This document shows, one piece after another, positions 28,964 to 38,394 of a stretch of 64,000 nucleotides of DNA. A program made the translations under genes and the position numbers. The stretch comes from Clostridium sp. 'White wine YQ' (GTDB lineage: Bacteria; Bacillota; Clostridia; Clostridiales; Clostridiaceae). How positions within the stretch are numbered: the stretch's first letter is position 1; each line of letters opens with the position of its first letter. The stretch spans positions 1,167,318-1,231,317 of the forward strand of contig NZ_JAQYUU010000001.1 of the NCBI RefSeq assembly GCF_028728205.1. The letters run 5' to 3'. Below the pieces are notes generated by a model that made no database searches, had not been told where the DNA came from, and was given only the letters and a program-made list of their open reading frames with translations.

Positions 28964-29954
28964 ATGAGTTCGTTATTTGCATATGTTTCCTAATACTACA
29001 CAGGACGAAAGCCGCTCTATTTCAGAAAACTCCTCCTGGGGAATTAGAAGAAGGTTTGAGCAAGGCAAGGTGACAGTAAACTATACGAAATTCATGTGCT
29101 ACGATAAAGATGAGGAAGGAAACCTAATAATTGATGAAAAGCAGGCTAAGATTGTAAGAAGGATTTACAAGGATTTCCTTGATGGCAAAGGGTTAAACAG
29201 AATAGCAAGAGAACTTGAAGAAGATGGAGTGCCAAATTGGAATGAAAAAGCGAAATGGTATGAAAGTACAATAAGAAAGATGTTAACCAACGAAAAGTAC
29301 AAGGGTGATGCCCTGCTCCAAAAGACATACACAGTGGACTTTCTTACAAAGAAGAGAGTTGAGAATAAAGGAGAAGTTCCTCAGTATTATGTGGAAGAGA
29401 GCCATCCTGAAATTATTGATAAGGAAACATGGGAGGCAGTTCAGCTTGAAATGGAGAGAAGAGTAATCTTTGCAGAAAAGTATGGTGTTTACAAACTTGA
29501 TTATGCTTCAGAAAATAATCCCTTTGCAGGAAAGGTAATATGAGGATGATGTAGCAGCCTATTCGGAAGAAAAGTATGGAACTCTAATGATGAGAGGTTT
29601 AGACGGGTTTTTTGGAGATGCAATAACTGATATAAGGTAAAGGGCCAAAAGGGCTGTGAAAACAAGCATATAAATTATAGTACTTTATATAAACCCTTTA
29701 TAAATACCTTCAATGCTATGATTGAAAATAAAGTATTCTTCTTGGGAAAATGGAAAGACAACTTGAAGAGTGAGAATGCCTTGGTAAGGTATAAATCAAA
29801 TCAATTGATAGAGATGCTGAAGAAGGAGGAACCGATACAAGATTTTGATATAGATTTATTTTATAGCATTATTGAGAAGATGACTGTGTCTGAATGGTAG
29901 AGGATTATTGTAACTCTGCTTGATGGCACAGAGATAGATGTTGTACTTGAATAA
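28964..29954 (+). pseudogene. Large serine recombinase remnant
   Basis: Remains of a transposon/phage-type large serine recombinase (Recombinase and zinc-ribbon domains). The N-terminal catalytic domain is lost except for scraps such as MSSL, in another frame. From QDESRSISENSSWGIRRRFE onward one frame continues to the end: KIVRRIYKDFLDGKGLNRIA, LTNEKYKGDALLQKTYTVDF, the zinc-ribbon region and the end LLDGTEIDVVLE. That frame is interrupted only by stops at 29541 (where a Cys is expected), 29547, 29628 and 29898. An unrelated-looking open stretch at about 28774-28963 precedes it and was not recognised. The gene is dead as a recombinase. Confidence 0.85.
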
Positions 29955-30054
29955 TGAATGTACGGAGAGCCAGTTGATGTGAATTTGATGTAATCACTTT
30001 GACTGCTCTATTTTTATTTTATAAAAGTAGTATGTAATAATATTAATAACTATA

Positions 30055-30083
30055 TTGACAGAATTATCAATCTTATATACAAT
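30055..30083 (+). promoter_or_regulatory. Sigma-A promoter of the accessory operon
   Basis: TTGACA (30055-30060), 17 bases, TACAAT (30078-30083), 25 bases before the ATG at 30109. Confidence 0.8.
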
Positions 30084-30108
30084 TACCTTATATGGGAGGA
30101 GGAATATT

Positions 30109-30876
30109 ATGGAAAGAGAACTCGTGGCTACATGCCCAAGATGTAATGAAAGGTTATTAGCAACAAAGCTTGCCTGTGATAATTGCGAATTAGAGTTAAA
30201 TGGTGATTTTCCTCTTAGTAAGTTTGATTATTTGTCAACTGATGAACTTGAATTTATAGAATGCTTTCTGAAGTATCAAGGAAACTTTAAAGCAATTCAA
30301 AATGAGAAAAGTATGTCTTACCCTGCAACAAAAAAGAAACTTACAGATATATTGGATAAATTAAAGTTGACTCCACTAAAAAATGTCGAAAGAGGCGAAT
30401 TGCCTATGCCAATTATAAAAAGCCTGTCTGTAAAAGATACAGATAGTTTAGTAGTTAGAAAAATAAAGGAAAAGCTTAATGCTGAAGGAGGGCAAGCAAC
30501 TGTTACTCTTTACAATGGAGATGGTTGCGACATATGGTTTAATGAAAACGGTAAAGGCCTTGTATCTCCTAAAATACCTCCGGCAAATCAACTGGTATGG
30601 GAAGCTTTAGAAGCTGCAGTTGAGGTTGTAATAAATAACGGTGGTAAAGCAAAGAAAGGAAATGCTCAGTCCGGTGCAAAGTTAGGCACCGAAAAGCTAA
30701 TGTTAAATTCAGTTGAAGGATACATTGCACATAAGGTGCATGGTGTACAGGAGGGTGAGACCGCATTTGGTCCAGGATTTGTTATTTGCGCTATCCTTGA
30801 TTGGGCAGAGATTTGTAATAATGAAAGAGGTTACCTTTCTATTAAACCAGCATTTATGGCTGAATTAAAAAGATAA
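30109..30876 (+). CDS. DUF2089-domain zinc-ribbon protein
   Basis: Protein of 255 residues. The N-terminus is a zinc ribbon (TCPRCNERL...ACDNCELEL, ~6-28), followed by the DUF2089 helical region (~30-90, FPLSKFDYLSTDELEFIECFL and a helix-turn-helix-like MSYPATKKKLTDILDKL). The C-terminal ~150 residues were not recognised. DUF2089 proteins are thought to be DNA-binding regulators, so this may control the operon it heads; that is inference. The ATG at 30109 follows GGGAGGAGG. The nuclease-like gene starts 20 bases later. Confidence 0.75.
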   Translation: MERELVATCPRCNERLLATKLACDNCELELNGDFPLSKFDYLSTDELEFIECFLKYQGNFKAIQNEKSMSYPATKKKLTDILDKLKLTPLKNVERGELPMPIIKSLSVKDTDSLVVRKIKEKLNAEGGQATVTLYNGDGCDIWFNENGKGLVSPKIPPANQLVWEALEAAVEVVINNGGKAKKGNAQSGAKLGTEKLMLNSVEGYIAHKVHGVQEGETAFGPGFVICAILDWAEICNNERGYLSIKPAFMAELKR

Positions 30877-30896
30877 TATAGGTGAGGGAATGAGAA

Positions 30897-31328
30897 ATGA
30901 ATACAAATAGCGAAAATCCAAAGGTAGGTAGGCTTTTTCAAGAGCAGGTAGCCAAAATTTTGAGTTCATATTATAAGAAAGAGTTCTATAATGAAGTTGC
31001 TATACCTATCGGTGAACCTGCTAAAAACCATAAATTTGATTGTGTATCAAAAGATAAAATTATAATAGCTGAATGTAAGTGTTATACTTGGACTGAAACA
31101 GGAAACATTCCTAGTGCCAAGATGGGATTTATTAATGAAGCTGTGTTTTATATGAATTACTTGCCGAAAAATACTAATAAGATCATTGTGCTGAAGAAAG
31201 CAACACATGCAAGACGAAATGAAACATTGGCTGAATACTACTGTAGGACAAATTATCACCTGCTTAAAGGAATAAAGATATTTGAAATAGATACGGACAC
31301 AAATATGATAACTGTTATTAAAGAGTAA
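30897..31328 (+). CDS. Predicted PD-(D/E)XK-type nuclease
   Basis: Protein of 143 residues with a restriction-endonuclease-like core: Asp48 in HKFDCV, then Glu59 and Lys61 in IIIAECKCYTW, spaced as in the PD-(D/E)XK motif, with an N-terminal helix carrying a glutamate (LFQEQVAKIL). C-terminal basic strand KIIVLKKATHARRNETL. This suggests a small nuclease of the restriction or Holliday-junction-resolvase fold; no substrate can be assigned. It is the second gene of an operon-like run with DUF2089 and DUF262 genes. Confidence 0.65.
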   Translation: MNTNSENPKVGRLFQEQVAKILSSYYKKEFYNEVAIPIGEPAKNHKFDCVSKDKIIIAECKCYTWTETGNIPSAKMGFINEAVFYMNYLPKNTNKIIVLKKATHARRNETLAEYYCRTNYHLLKGIKIFEIDTDTNMITVIKE

Positions 31329-31370
31329 AGTTGTATGAAATTATTATTTAGATTATGAGGTGTTAAAGGG

Positions 31371-33131
31371 ATGGAGAATGGACAAAAGACATTAAATGAT
31401 TTGTTTGATGGGAAGAAAATTTTCAAGGTACCTGAATATCAAAGGGCATATGCCTGGGGTGAGAAACAACTTTCTGATTTCATTGATGATTTTAAGAATC
31501 AGAAACTGAATAAGGATTATTTTTTTTGAACAATACTTTTTCAAGAAACAGGTAAACGTGGAGCCTACGATATAATTGAAATAGTTGATGGACAGCAGCG
31601 AATTACAACACTGATAATATTTTTAAATTCCCTATTGTCAAAATATACAGATTGCGATGCAGATACAAAAGAACTATATTTGGAGACATACATAAAATAT
31701 AAATCAGCATTCAAACTTGAGGTTTTATCTGAAGACAATGAATTCTTTACAACATATATTCTTGAAGGTAATGATATGCCAGCTGAAATAATTTCCACCC
31801 CTTCTCAAAAGAAACTCTTATTTGCAAAACAATATTTTGATTCGAAAATTATCGGTGAATTTACACAATCTCAACTAAAAGAATTACTACAAAAGGTAGA
31901 AAGTACTAAAGTGCTAACATACTCCGTTCAAGATAAAGCAGAAGCTACATTAATATTTGAAACAACTAATGATAGTGGAAAACAACTTACTAATTTAGAA
32001 AAAACAAAAAGTTTTATGATGTACAAAACATACATATCTTCGGATGAACCAGAGTCCTTACTTTCTAATATCCAATCTCGCTTTAGCGAAATATATAAGG
32101 CTTATTCGGATATAGATAATTTTATTGATGAGAATTCAATCCTTCAATATAATTTTATAGCTTATGAGGAATGGAAGATTACACAACAAAGGAAAGAATA
32201 TCAAATTTATATGGAGATGATGAAAAATAAGGTAAATGAACTTATTAAAGCTGATAAAAAGGACAAGACATTAAAATATATAGATGGATACACTAAAAAT
32301 CTAAGAGAAACGTTCTCTGTTATGCAAAATATTTTAAAAAGCGATTTAGAGGAATTAATGGATATACAGGTGCTAGGAAATGTGGCTAATTTCTATCCAT
32401 TACTTATTAAGGCTTACCGTTTTGACGGTTCTGATAAAAAGACTAGTTTTAAAAGGGTTTGCAGGTTAGTTGAAATATTCAGCTTTAGAGTTTACAGCAT
32501 ATTTGGTGGGATGGCAAACAAGGGTCAGTCCAGATTGTACACCCTTGCGAGAGAATTTAATGGTGACTACGAGAAATTATGCAGTGATTTAAAAACTGCA
32601 ATTAAAGATTTTAGTTCTGATAAGGATTTTATAGAGTACATAGGTGATAGCCCCTTTTTTACATATTACTCTTCAACAATAAAGAATTATTTCTTTTGGA
32701 AGTATGAAAATTATTTAAGAGATTCTGAACAGCCGGTTGCAGCACCAATTCCTCATTCAATTTTTAAAACTTAGAATAAGAGATATAAATTTTCAATTGA
32801 GCATATTCTGCCACAGAATCCAAAGGAAGAGGATCTGAAGATTATTACAGAAGAACTCAAGCATGACAAAATTAATGAGAGTTTTGTGGAAACATATCTT
32901 CATTCAATAGGAAATCTTACAATAGACCCAATATCGGCTAATTCAAGTAAGGGTAATGCTGATATAAAAGTTAAGAATACGGTATATTTTAAAAAGGCTC
33001 CTTTTAAAACACAAAATGAACTTGAGCAATTCCTTGATAAAGGGAAATGGACGCACAAATCAATTGAATCAAGAAAGGAAAAGCTTATTAATTTTGCAAA
33101 GGAAATGTGGTGTGATTACGAAAGTATGTAA
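31371..33131 (+). pseudogene. DUF262/DUF1524 (GmrSD-like) gene with two in-frame stop codons
   Basis: One reading frame of 586 codons encodes a DUF262 N-terminal domain (KVPEYQRAYAW, then VDGQQRITTL at ~70), a helical middle, and a C-terminal DUF1524 HNH-like domain (FSIEHILPQNP). This is the architecture of GmrSD-type type IV restriction enzymes that attack modified DNA. A TGA at 31527, where the family has Gly (YFLGTILF-like), sits at the end of an eight-T run, and a TAG at 32772 precedes DUF1524. There is no frameshift. It is probably inactive, though either stop could be recent or a sequencing error. Confidence 0.8.
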
Positions 33132-33204
33132 ATCTCCGATAGTTTGGAGCGAGATAATGTAGTCATAAATGGCATCTAAAAATAGAAAGTTACTGTTCGG
33201 AGAT
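33132..33204 (+). repeat. Inverted repeat between the DUF262 gene and the GTPases
   Basis: ATCTCCGA (33132-33139) and TCGGAGAT (33197-33204) are perfect inverted copies 57 bases apart in the otherwise geneless gap. It could be an operator pair or an RNA stem; its function is unknown. Confidence 0.4.
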
Positions 33205-33257
33205 GACACCAAACAGCTCTTGCTGGTAAAGTATTAAAAAGATTAGAGAGGATAAAG

Positions 33258-35567
33258 ATGAGTAGATATAATCAAGATACGCAAAGGATTGCTGAAGCTA
33301 TAAGGATAGCTACTCAGACAGCAAAAGTACACTATAATTACTTAGAAAAAATAAATAAAAGAGTTCTTGAAGACATAGAAAAATATCTGAATAATAGAAA
33401 TTTTGACAGTCTATATAAGGATATAGCTAAATATGATAAAAAACTTGCGCACCAAATAAAAGAATTAATTAGAGAAAGAAACTCTGTTATTGAAGGGTTT
33501 CAGATAACTCGAGAACAGATATTTGATGAAAAGTTACATAATTTGAATAACTTTACTATAATGCTCTTTGGAAGAACAATGTCCGGTAAAAGTACAACGA
33601 TACAAGCTTTCCTAGGAGAGGATTTAAAAATAAACGGAAATGGAACACCTGACTGGACAAAGGATATTTTTGAGTATAATTGGAATGGAATTCGTTTGGT
33701 TGATACACCAGGTATTGAGGGCTTTGATGAGAGTAATTTTCATTTAGCTAATAACTATATGGAACAAGCAGACTTGATATTAATGGTTATAAGTGATGAC
33801 CATATCGAACCAAGTTTAATTGAAAAATTAGCAGAACTACTCAAGGAGAACAAACCTTTTGCAGTTATACTAAATGTAAAAGCAGGCAATCCTAAAATAG
33901 TTTTAAAATGTCCTGAGCGTGTCATTAGAGACGAAGAAGTTGAGGGGCATGTTCATAGGATAAAAGATTATTTAAAAAAGGAGTTTTCAATTTTTCAGAG
34001 TTCTCAACGAGTATCAGAAATACCTATATTTCCAGTGTTTATGGAAGGTGCGTTTAGATCACAGCTTGCACTTAAAAATAGCGAATTATCAATTGAAGAG
34101 ATAGGGATGCATGAAAAATTATATAAGTGTAGTAGATTTGATTCAGTTATTAAATATATTTGTGAAACTGTGGTTGCAGATGCAGCTGTTATAAAAACAC
34201 GTTCAGCATATGATTCATTCATTTATAGATTAGAAGAAGTAGAAGATGTGCTTAGGTCAAAAGTTTTTCCGCTCAAGGCACAGGCAGATACACTAGCAAA
34301 GAAAAGGCCCAGAATTATTAAAGATATAAGAAATATTAAAGAAAAGCTATTTGTGGATTTTGAAATAATTAAGGAAATATTTGATGAAAAAATATTTGGT
34401 GTAGATGCTTTTGTAGAGAAATATATTTCAGAAGGGGCAGATGGTAAGATTCATAAAAAATACGAAAACTATTTGGATTGGGAGAATGTTAGAAAAAGAC
34501 TGCTTCAGTACCAAGAAGACTCAATAAAAGCTATAAATATATATATGTCTACCTTTGAAGAAGATATGGGTTTTGATTTGAATATTGTTGCAGAAAATGT
34601 AAGCAGAAATATTGGTTATGAGACAACGATTGATATTGGTAAGCTAAATTCCGCTAAGTTCAAGAAGACCACTGCAAAAGTAATAAAAACGGTTGGAAGA
34701 ACTGCTGCAGGAGTAGCTCCATCTGCATTACTTGGGTGGTCAGTTACCAACTTCTGGAATCCTACTGGATGGGTAGCATTGGCAGCTGGTGCTGGAGTAT
34801 TGGTTGCTGGTGGTGTAGTAGGTTATATTGGTTCTGAAGAAGTGAAAAATATAGGAAATGACTTAGAAAACAGCGGTAATAGAGATATCCAGCAAGAAAA
34901 GAATAATACTATCAGAGAACTAAAAAAAGATTTAAGTAAAAATTATCAAAACTTAAAAGATAAGAATGAAAAATGGATTAATGCAGTTATTGAAACCACA
35001 AGAAAGAAATTAATTGATGGTATGGATTTATCACTAAAGGAATCAGATGTATACATTAATGAAACCTTCAGCTTAATGAATTCACTTTCTAATATTAGGA
35101 TTGATGTTCTAAAAAAAGAAATGGAGTACATCTTTAGTACAATTATGGATGATGAGCACATAATCCTGTTTAATATACATCGTGTGGTTCGAAAAGTTGG
35201 GCACAGGCTGAAAATTGGAATAATACCCGCACAAGATGCTGATGTCGATATTGTAAAAATAGCAATTGGTTTAGATGGGCGATATATTAGGAAAATTCGT
35301 AAGAATTTTGGCCAAGAAATAATTAATATTGTTGGATATAAGGATATTTGGGGGAAATGGGGTGAAAAACAGGTTGTTGAAGCATTGGGTGTAAAATCTA
35401 TCACAGAAGAAAGGGTACGAATAGAGGAAAAGAATTCTCGTAAAATCGTTTTTGTAAAAGAATGTACCAGACAGGAACTTGGACTTCTGTATGATAAGAA
35501 AAAAACAAATCACTTTTTATCAGAAGCATTGCTAAGATGTAAGATTAATTTTGAGGAGGTGCAATAG
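33258..35567 (+). CDS. Dynamin-like GTPase A of a tandem pair
   Basis: Protein of 769 residues. Helical N-terminus (~1-95), then a GTPase domain with P-loop GRTMSGKST (105-113) and DTPG (149-152); the NKxD base-recognition motif is degenerate (ILNVKAGN). Long helical stalk follows, with a glycine-rich hydrophobic stretch at ~475-525 (ALLGWSV, GWVALAAGAGVLVAGGVV) that could insert into membrane, then more helices. This layout is that of bacterial dynamin-like proteins (LeoA/Eleos, DynA type). It ends on the first base of the next GTPase gene. Likely a membrane-acting stress or anti-phage protein (inference). Confidence 0.75.
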   Translation: MSRYNQDTQRIAEAIRIATQTAKVHYNYLEKINKRVLEDIEKYLNNRNFDSLYKDIAKYDKKLAHQIKELIRERNSVIEGFQITREQIFDEKLHNLNNFTIMLFGRTMSGKSTTIQAFLGEDLKINGNGTPDWTKDIFEYNWNGIRLVDTPGIEGFDESNFHLANNYMEQADLILMVISDDHIEPSLIEKLAELLKENKPFAVILNVKAGNPKIVLKCPERVIRDEEVEGHVHRIKDYLKKEFSIFQSSQRVSEIPIFPVFMEGAFRSQLALKNSELSIEEIGMHEKLYKCSRFDSVIKYICETVVADAAVIKTRSAYDSFIYRLEEVEDVLRSKVFPLKAQADTLAKKRPRIIKDIRNIKEKLFVDFEIIKEIFDEKIFGVDAFVEKYISEGADGKIHKKYENYLDWENVRKRLLQYQEDSIKAINIYMSTFEEDMGFDLNIVAENVSRNIGYETTIDIGKLNSAKFKKTTAKVIKTVGRTAAGVAPSALLGWSVTNFWNPTGWVALAAGAGVLVAGGVVGYIGSEEVKNIGNDLENSGNRDIQQEKNNTIRELKKDLSKNYQNLKDKNEKWINAVIETTRKKLIDGMDLSLKESDVYINETFSLMNSLSNIRIDVLKKEMEYIFSTIMDDEHIILFNIHRVVRKVGHRLKIGIIPAQDADVDIVKIAIGLDGRYIRKIRKNFGQEIINIVGYKDIWGKWGEKQVVEALGVKSITEERVRIEEKNSRKIVFVKECTRQELGLLYDKKKTNHFLSEALLRCKINFEEVQ

Positions 35568-37279
35568 TGAAAGAAGTTAATTATATGAAGGTTTCCACTA
35601 TGACTCAAAATATTTGCAGAAAAATGTTGAGCATTTTGGACAATCTCTCAACAACAGAATTTCCACAGTGTAGCAAATGGACTGAAAAGTTAAAATCAGT
35701 CATACCAGATTCAGATGCCCCGCTTACTATAGCTTTGGTTGGAGAATATGATGTGGGTAAATCTTCTATTATAAAAGCTTTAACAGGTAAAGATGTTTTA
35801 ATTAATTCAAATGTAGCAACAAGTGAGGTTAAAATTTTTCAATATCAAGGACTCAAGCTAATAGATTTGCCAGGTACCCTTTCTGGTCTTGAGGAACATG
35901 ATGAAATGGCCTTTAGAGCAGCGGCAGATAGTGATTTACTAATATATGTTATTACAAATGAATTATTCAATTCATACAATATACAGGCTTTTTTTGATAC
36001 TATGAATTTACTCAAAAAAAGTAAACAGTGTATGTTAGTTATTAATCAGATTGATAGAGTTAATTTAATGGATAGAAGTATAGATGAAGCAATAGGAATA
36101 ATGAAAGAAGAGTTAACGATAAGATTACAACCATATAACATTGAGCAATTCTCACCCATATTTATTTCTGCAAGGAATTATATTGATTCACTAGAAGAAG
36201 ATGATGATGAGATTAAAAGCGAACTTTATGAAAGCAGTAGAATTACATCTCTTATTGATGGACTAAATACCTTCTGCTTTAATAACAGAATAATAGGTAG
36301 ACTTTCAAGCCCCTTACAAAGTATATTAGCAATTCTTGATTCTATCAGAATAGCTTCAAGTGATGAGGGTAACGAATTTGATATACTCAACAACTATTAT
36401 TCGAGACAGAAGAGAATTTTTAACGAATGTGAGAATAAGATTAAGGGAAACTTTAATAAGCTTAGAATTCAAAAAAAACAGGATATTTTGGGGTTATGCT
36501 TGCCTATTGTGCAAGCTTTTGAAAGAAAAGCGGATCCTACTGAAATAGAGGAAGTATATGATGAAGCAGATGAAAGACTCCAGGAAATGATTGATAGCAT
36601 AGCAGATGAGTTGCAAAAATCACTTAAGGAACCAATAACTGAGTTACAAGAAAAACTTGAAGAATTCGAGAATAGCCCTGTAAGTGGAGAAGTTAAAGAG
36701 ATTATTTATAATGCAGAATTGAAAATTGACGGACTTGAAATGGGTAAAAAACCGGTGAAGATACCAGAGGAGCTTAAAGGAAATATTAAAAGAGGTATAG
36801 ATGATCTTGGTAAGGCTATAGGTGATAATGCAGATGATTTGGCAAAACACTTTGTTGAGATATATAAAAACATGACTAAAACTAAGTTTAAACCTTATGG
36901 TAAAATAAAAATGACAGACAAGGTAGGGAAAGTACTCGGTAAAGCAGGAAAAGTACTCGGTTGGCTTGCAGTAGGCTGGGATTTATATTGTAATGTTAAA
37001 GAAGAGTTGGATAGAGATAAGTGGGATAAACAGTTGAGGGAGTTTAAAGCTGAAACAAAACAAAAATTTGTTGAAGTTGCTAAAGACTTCGAACAAACAA
37101 TAATTGCCGCCACAGACACTTTTCTAAAAGATGAGATACAAAGCAAAATTAAATCTATAGATGCAAAACGAGATGAGTTGCTAAATACTAACCAGAATAA
37201 TAAGCAAGCTAAGAAAAAGATAAAAGATATTGAAGACGAGATAAATGCAGCATTAATGGAAATTAACACGATTGCTTAG
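35567..37279 (+). CDS. Dynamin-like GTPase B of a tandem pair
   Basis: Protein of 570 residues with all G motifs: P-loop GEYDVGKSS (59-67), a Thr-containing switch (SNVATSEVKIF), DLPG (100-103) and NQID (160-163). A helical, charged C-terminal half includes a modest hydrophobic segment near ~465 (VLGWLAVGWDLY). Starts with GTG at 35567 behind GAGGAGGTG, sharing one base with the TAG of GTPase A, so the two are coupled and probably form a hetero-complex. Paired dynamin-like GTPases are the hallmark of the Leo/Eleos systems; orthology is not proven here. Confidence 0.75.
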   Translation: MKEVNYMKVSTMTQNICRKMLSILDNLSTTEFPQCSKWTEKLKSVIPDSDAPLTIALVGEYDVGKSSIIKALTGKDVLINSNVATSEVKIFQYQGLKLIDLPGTLSGLEEHDEMAFRAAADSDLLIYVITNELFNSYNIQAFFDTMNLLKKSKQCMLVINQIDRVNLMDRSIDEAIGIMKEELTIRLQPYNIEQFSPIFISARNYIDSLEEDDDEIKSELYESSRITSLIDGLNTFCFNNRIIGRLSSPLQSILAILDSIRIASSDEGNEFDILNNYYSRQKRIFNECENKIKGNFNKLRIQKKQDILGLCLPIVQAFERKADPTEIEEVYDEADERLQEMIDSIADELQKSLKEPITELQEKLEEFENSPVSGEVKEIIYNAELKIDGLEMGKKPVKIPEELKGNIKRGIDDLGKAIGDNADDLAKHFVEIYKNMTKTKFKPYGKIKMTDKVGKVLGKAGKVLGWLAVGWDLYCNVKEELDRDKWDKQLREFKAETKQKFVEVAKDFEQTIIAATDTFLKDEIQSKIKSIDAKRDELLNTNQNNKQAKKKIKDIEDEINAALMEINTIA

Positions 37280-37824
37280 ATATTAGTGGTTTAAAGCAGC
37301 ACTCTAATGGGGGTGGAAGATTATAATTCTGCATATAGGTATAAATAAAAAGTGTTTCACGACCCCCAACCCCTTAAAGCACCCCCTACTTTTAAAGCAC
37401 TAATTGTGCGTTTTAGTATCAATAAACTGTCAAAACACACGTGGAGTGTGTGGCGTTGATAGAGAGGAAATAGGGTGATATCAAAGGTTTTTAAGTGAAA
37501 ATTGAAGTGTGTTTTATGTTCCCTCAGACTTAGTGTTTGGGGGGATTTTTGTGTTAGGGTGTCTAACAAATACGCAGAACTAGGGATATTTGCATTAAGG
37601 TTTGGGTTTTGCGCATTTATCTAGAATAAGAAAGTGATTAACTCATTGTTGATATGTTTTGATAGACATTTCACGTTGAGAGTGTTGTATTGATAACAAA
37701 AGTAAAATAATATAGGGAAATAAACCTTGAAAACAAGCTGTCTTAAGAGGATTAGCACTATTTAAGATGACAAATCGAACAAAAAAAGACCGGCTGGTAT
37801 TGCTACCAGTCGGTGGAGGAGCTG
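37280..37824. other. Geneless segment with C-rich and G-rich tracts
   Basis: No gene is recognised. A C-rich patch (37362-37387) and a G-rich patch (37538-37560, six Gs then GGG) stand out against the AT-rich surroundings, and TTAAAGCAC occurs twice (near 37374 and 37392). ACACAC and GTGTGT flank GTGGA near 37440. At 37767 a 31-codon ORF (beginning MTNRTKKDRLVLLPVGGG) looks like a scrap of a mobile-element gene. This may be a former transfer or replication region; not proven. Confidence 0.35.
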
Positions 37825-38025
37825 TTAATACATTATACTATGCGGTTTGTTTCGATAAATAGTAATGGAACCTTCAATACAGTTCTTACAGCTGATGTTT
37901 CCAGATATGCGCTGCTTGGTAGTTTGAAAGGCCTTAGTAAACTTATTGATCATTACGCGAGTATATTGCTTTCCATATCTTTTTATATAGTTTAGCATTG
38001 TTCTTCTTATCAATTTATTATTCAT
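37825..38025 (-). CDS. Small basic winged-helix-like protein downstream of DUF1413 gene
   Basis: ORF of 66 residues (MNNKLIRRTMLNYIKRYGKQ...), basic, with a helix-turn-helix-like pattern (INKFTKAFQTTKQRISGNISC) and a strand-rich end (EGSITIYRNKPHSIMY), resembling small winged-helix proteins of phages and integrative elements. The ATG at 38025 lies 11 bases after AAAGGA; an ATG at 38037 has its SD too close. It begins just after the DUF1413 stop, suggesting one transcript. No firm family assignment. Confidence 0.45.
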   Translation of the reverse strand: MNNKLIRRTMLNYIKRYGKQYTRVMINKFTKAFQTTKQRISGNISCKNCIEGSITIYRNKPHSIMY

Positions 38026-38026
38026 T

Positions 38027-38380
38027 CTAGTGAACATCCTTTAGCTTATACATTGCGCGACGCCCGTATTTTCCCATGTCTAAAAAAACAATTCCTACTT
38101 CATTATCACTGATGTAGTTGTAGAATCTTTTTCCGAAAACACCTGCCGGACCTCTTTCGATATTCCAATCCTCACCATACACATCAGGTAGTGAAAATTC
38201 TTGTCCATTTGAAAAACGTCCATCATGTGCACGTCTTACAGCTTCTTCTGGGGTGAAGATTGTATTCTCTGGAAATAGTTTGTTACGTATTAAATCTTGA
38301 ATACTCATTTTCTCTGCTTGAGCCATTTCGCTTAGCTTCTGATAATACTCGTCATTTAAAGTTAATTTTACAATTGGCAT
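38027..38380 (-). CDS. DUF1413-like protein with ribbon-helix-helix N-terminus
   Basis: Protein of 117 residues. N-terminal ~45 residues look like a ribbon-helix-helix unit (MPIVKLTLNDEYYQKLSEMA...IQDLIRNKLF); the C-terminal part (EFSLPDVYGEDWNIERGPAGVFGKRFYNYI) resembles DUF1413. SD AAAGGAGG is eight bases before the ATG. The promoter region carries a set of palindromic repeats (38395-38447), so autoregulation is likely. With the small gene behind it, this looks like a regulator or toxin-antitoxin-like pair of the element; the function is not known. Confidence 0.55.
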   Translation of the reverse strand: MPIVKLTLNDEYYQKLSEMAQAEKMSIQDLIRNKLFPENTIFTPEEAVRRAHDGRFSNGQEFSLPDVYGEDWNIERGPAGVFGKRFYNYISDNEVGIVFLDMGKYGRRAMYKLKDVH

Positions 38381-38394
38381 ACATTAGTCCTCCT

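Noticed and set aside
34946-35404. 152-codon ORF antisense to GTPase A
   Set aside because: It is a mirror of the amphipathic coding strand, Ser/Ile/Phe-rich, with no SD; a shadow of the real gene.
37357-37569. 70-codon minus-strand ORF in the C/G-rich segment
   Set aside because: No SD, no recognisable composition, and it follows the odd base composition rather than a protein pattern.
37538-37620. G-quadruplex in the G-rich tract
   Set aside because: The G runs are separated by long spacers (13-25 bases), too far apart for a convincing intramolecular quadruplex.
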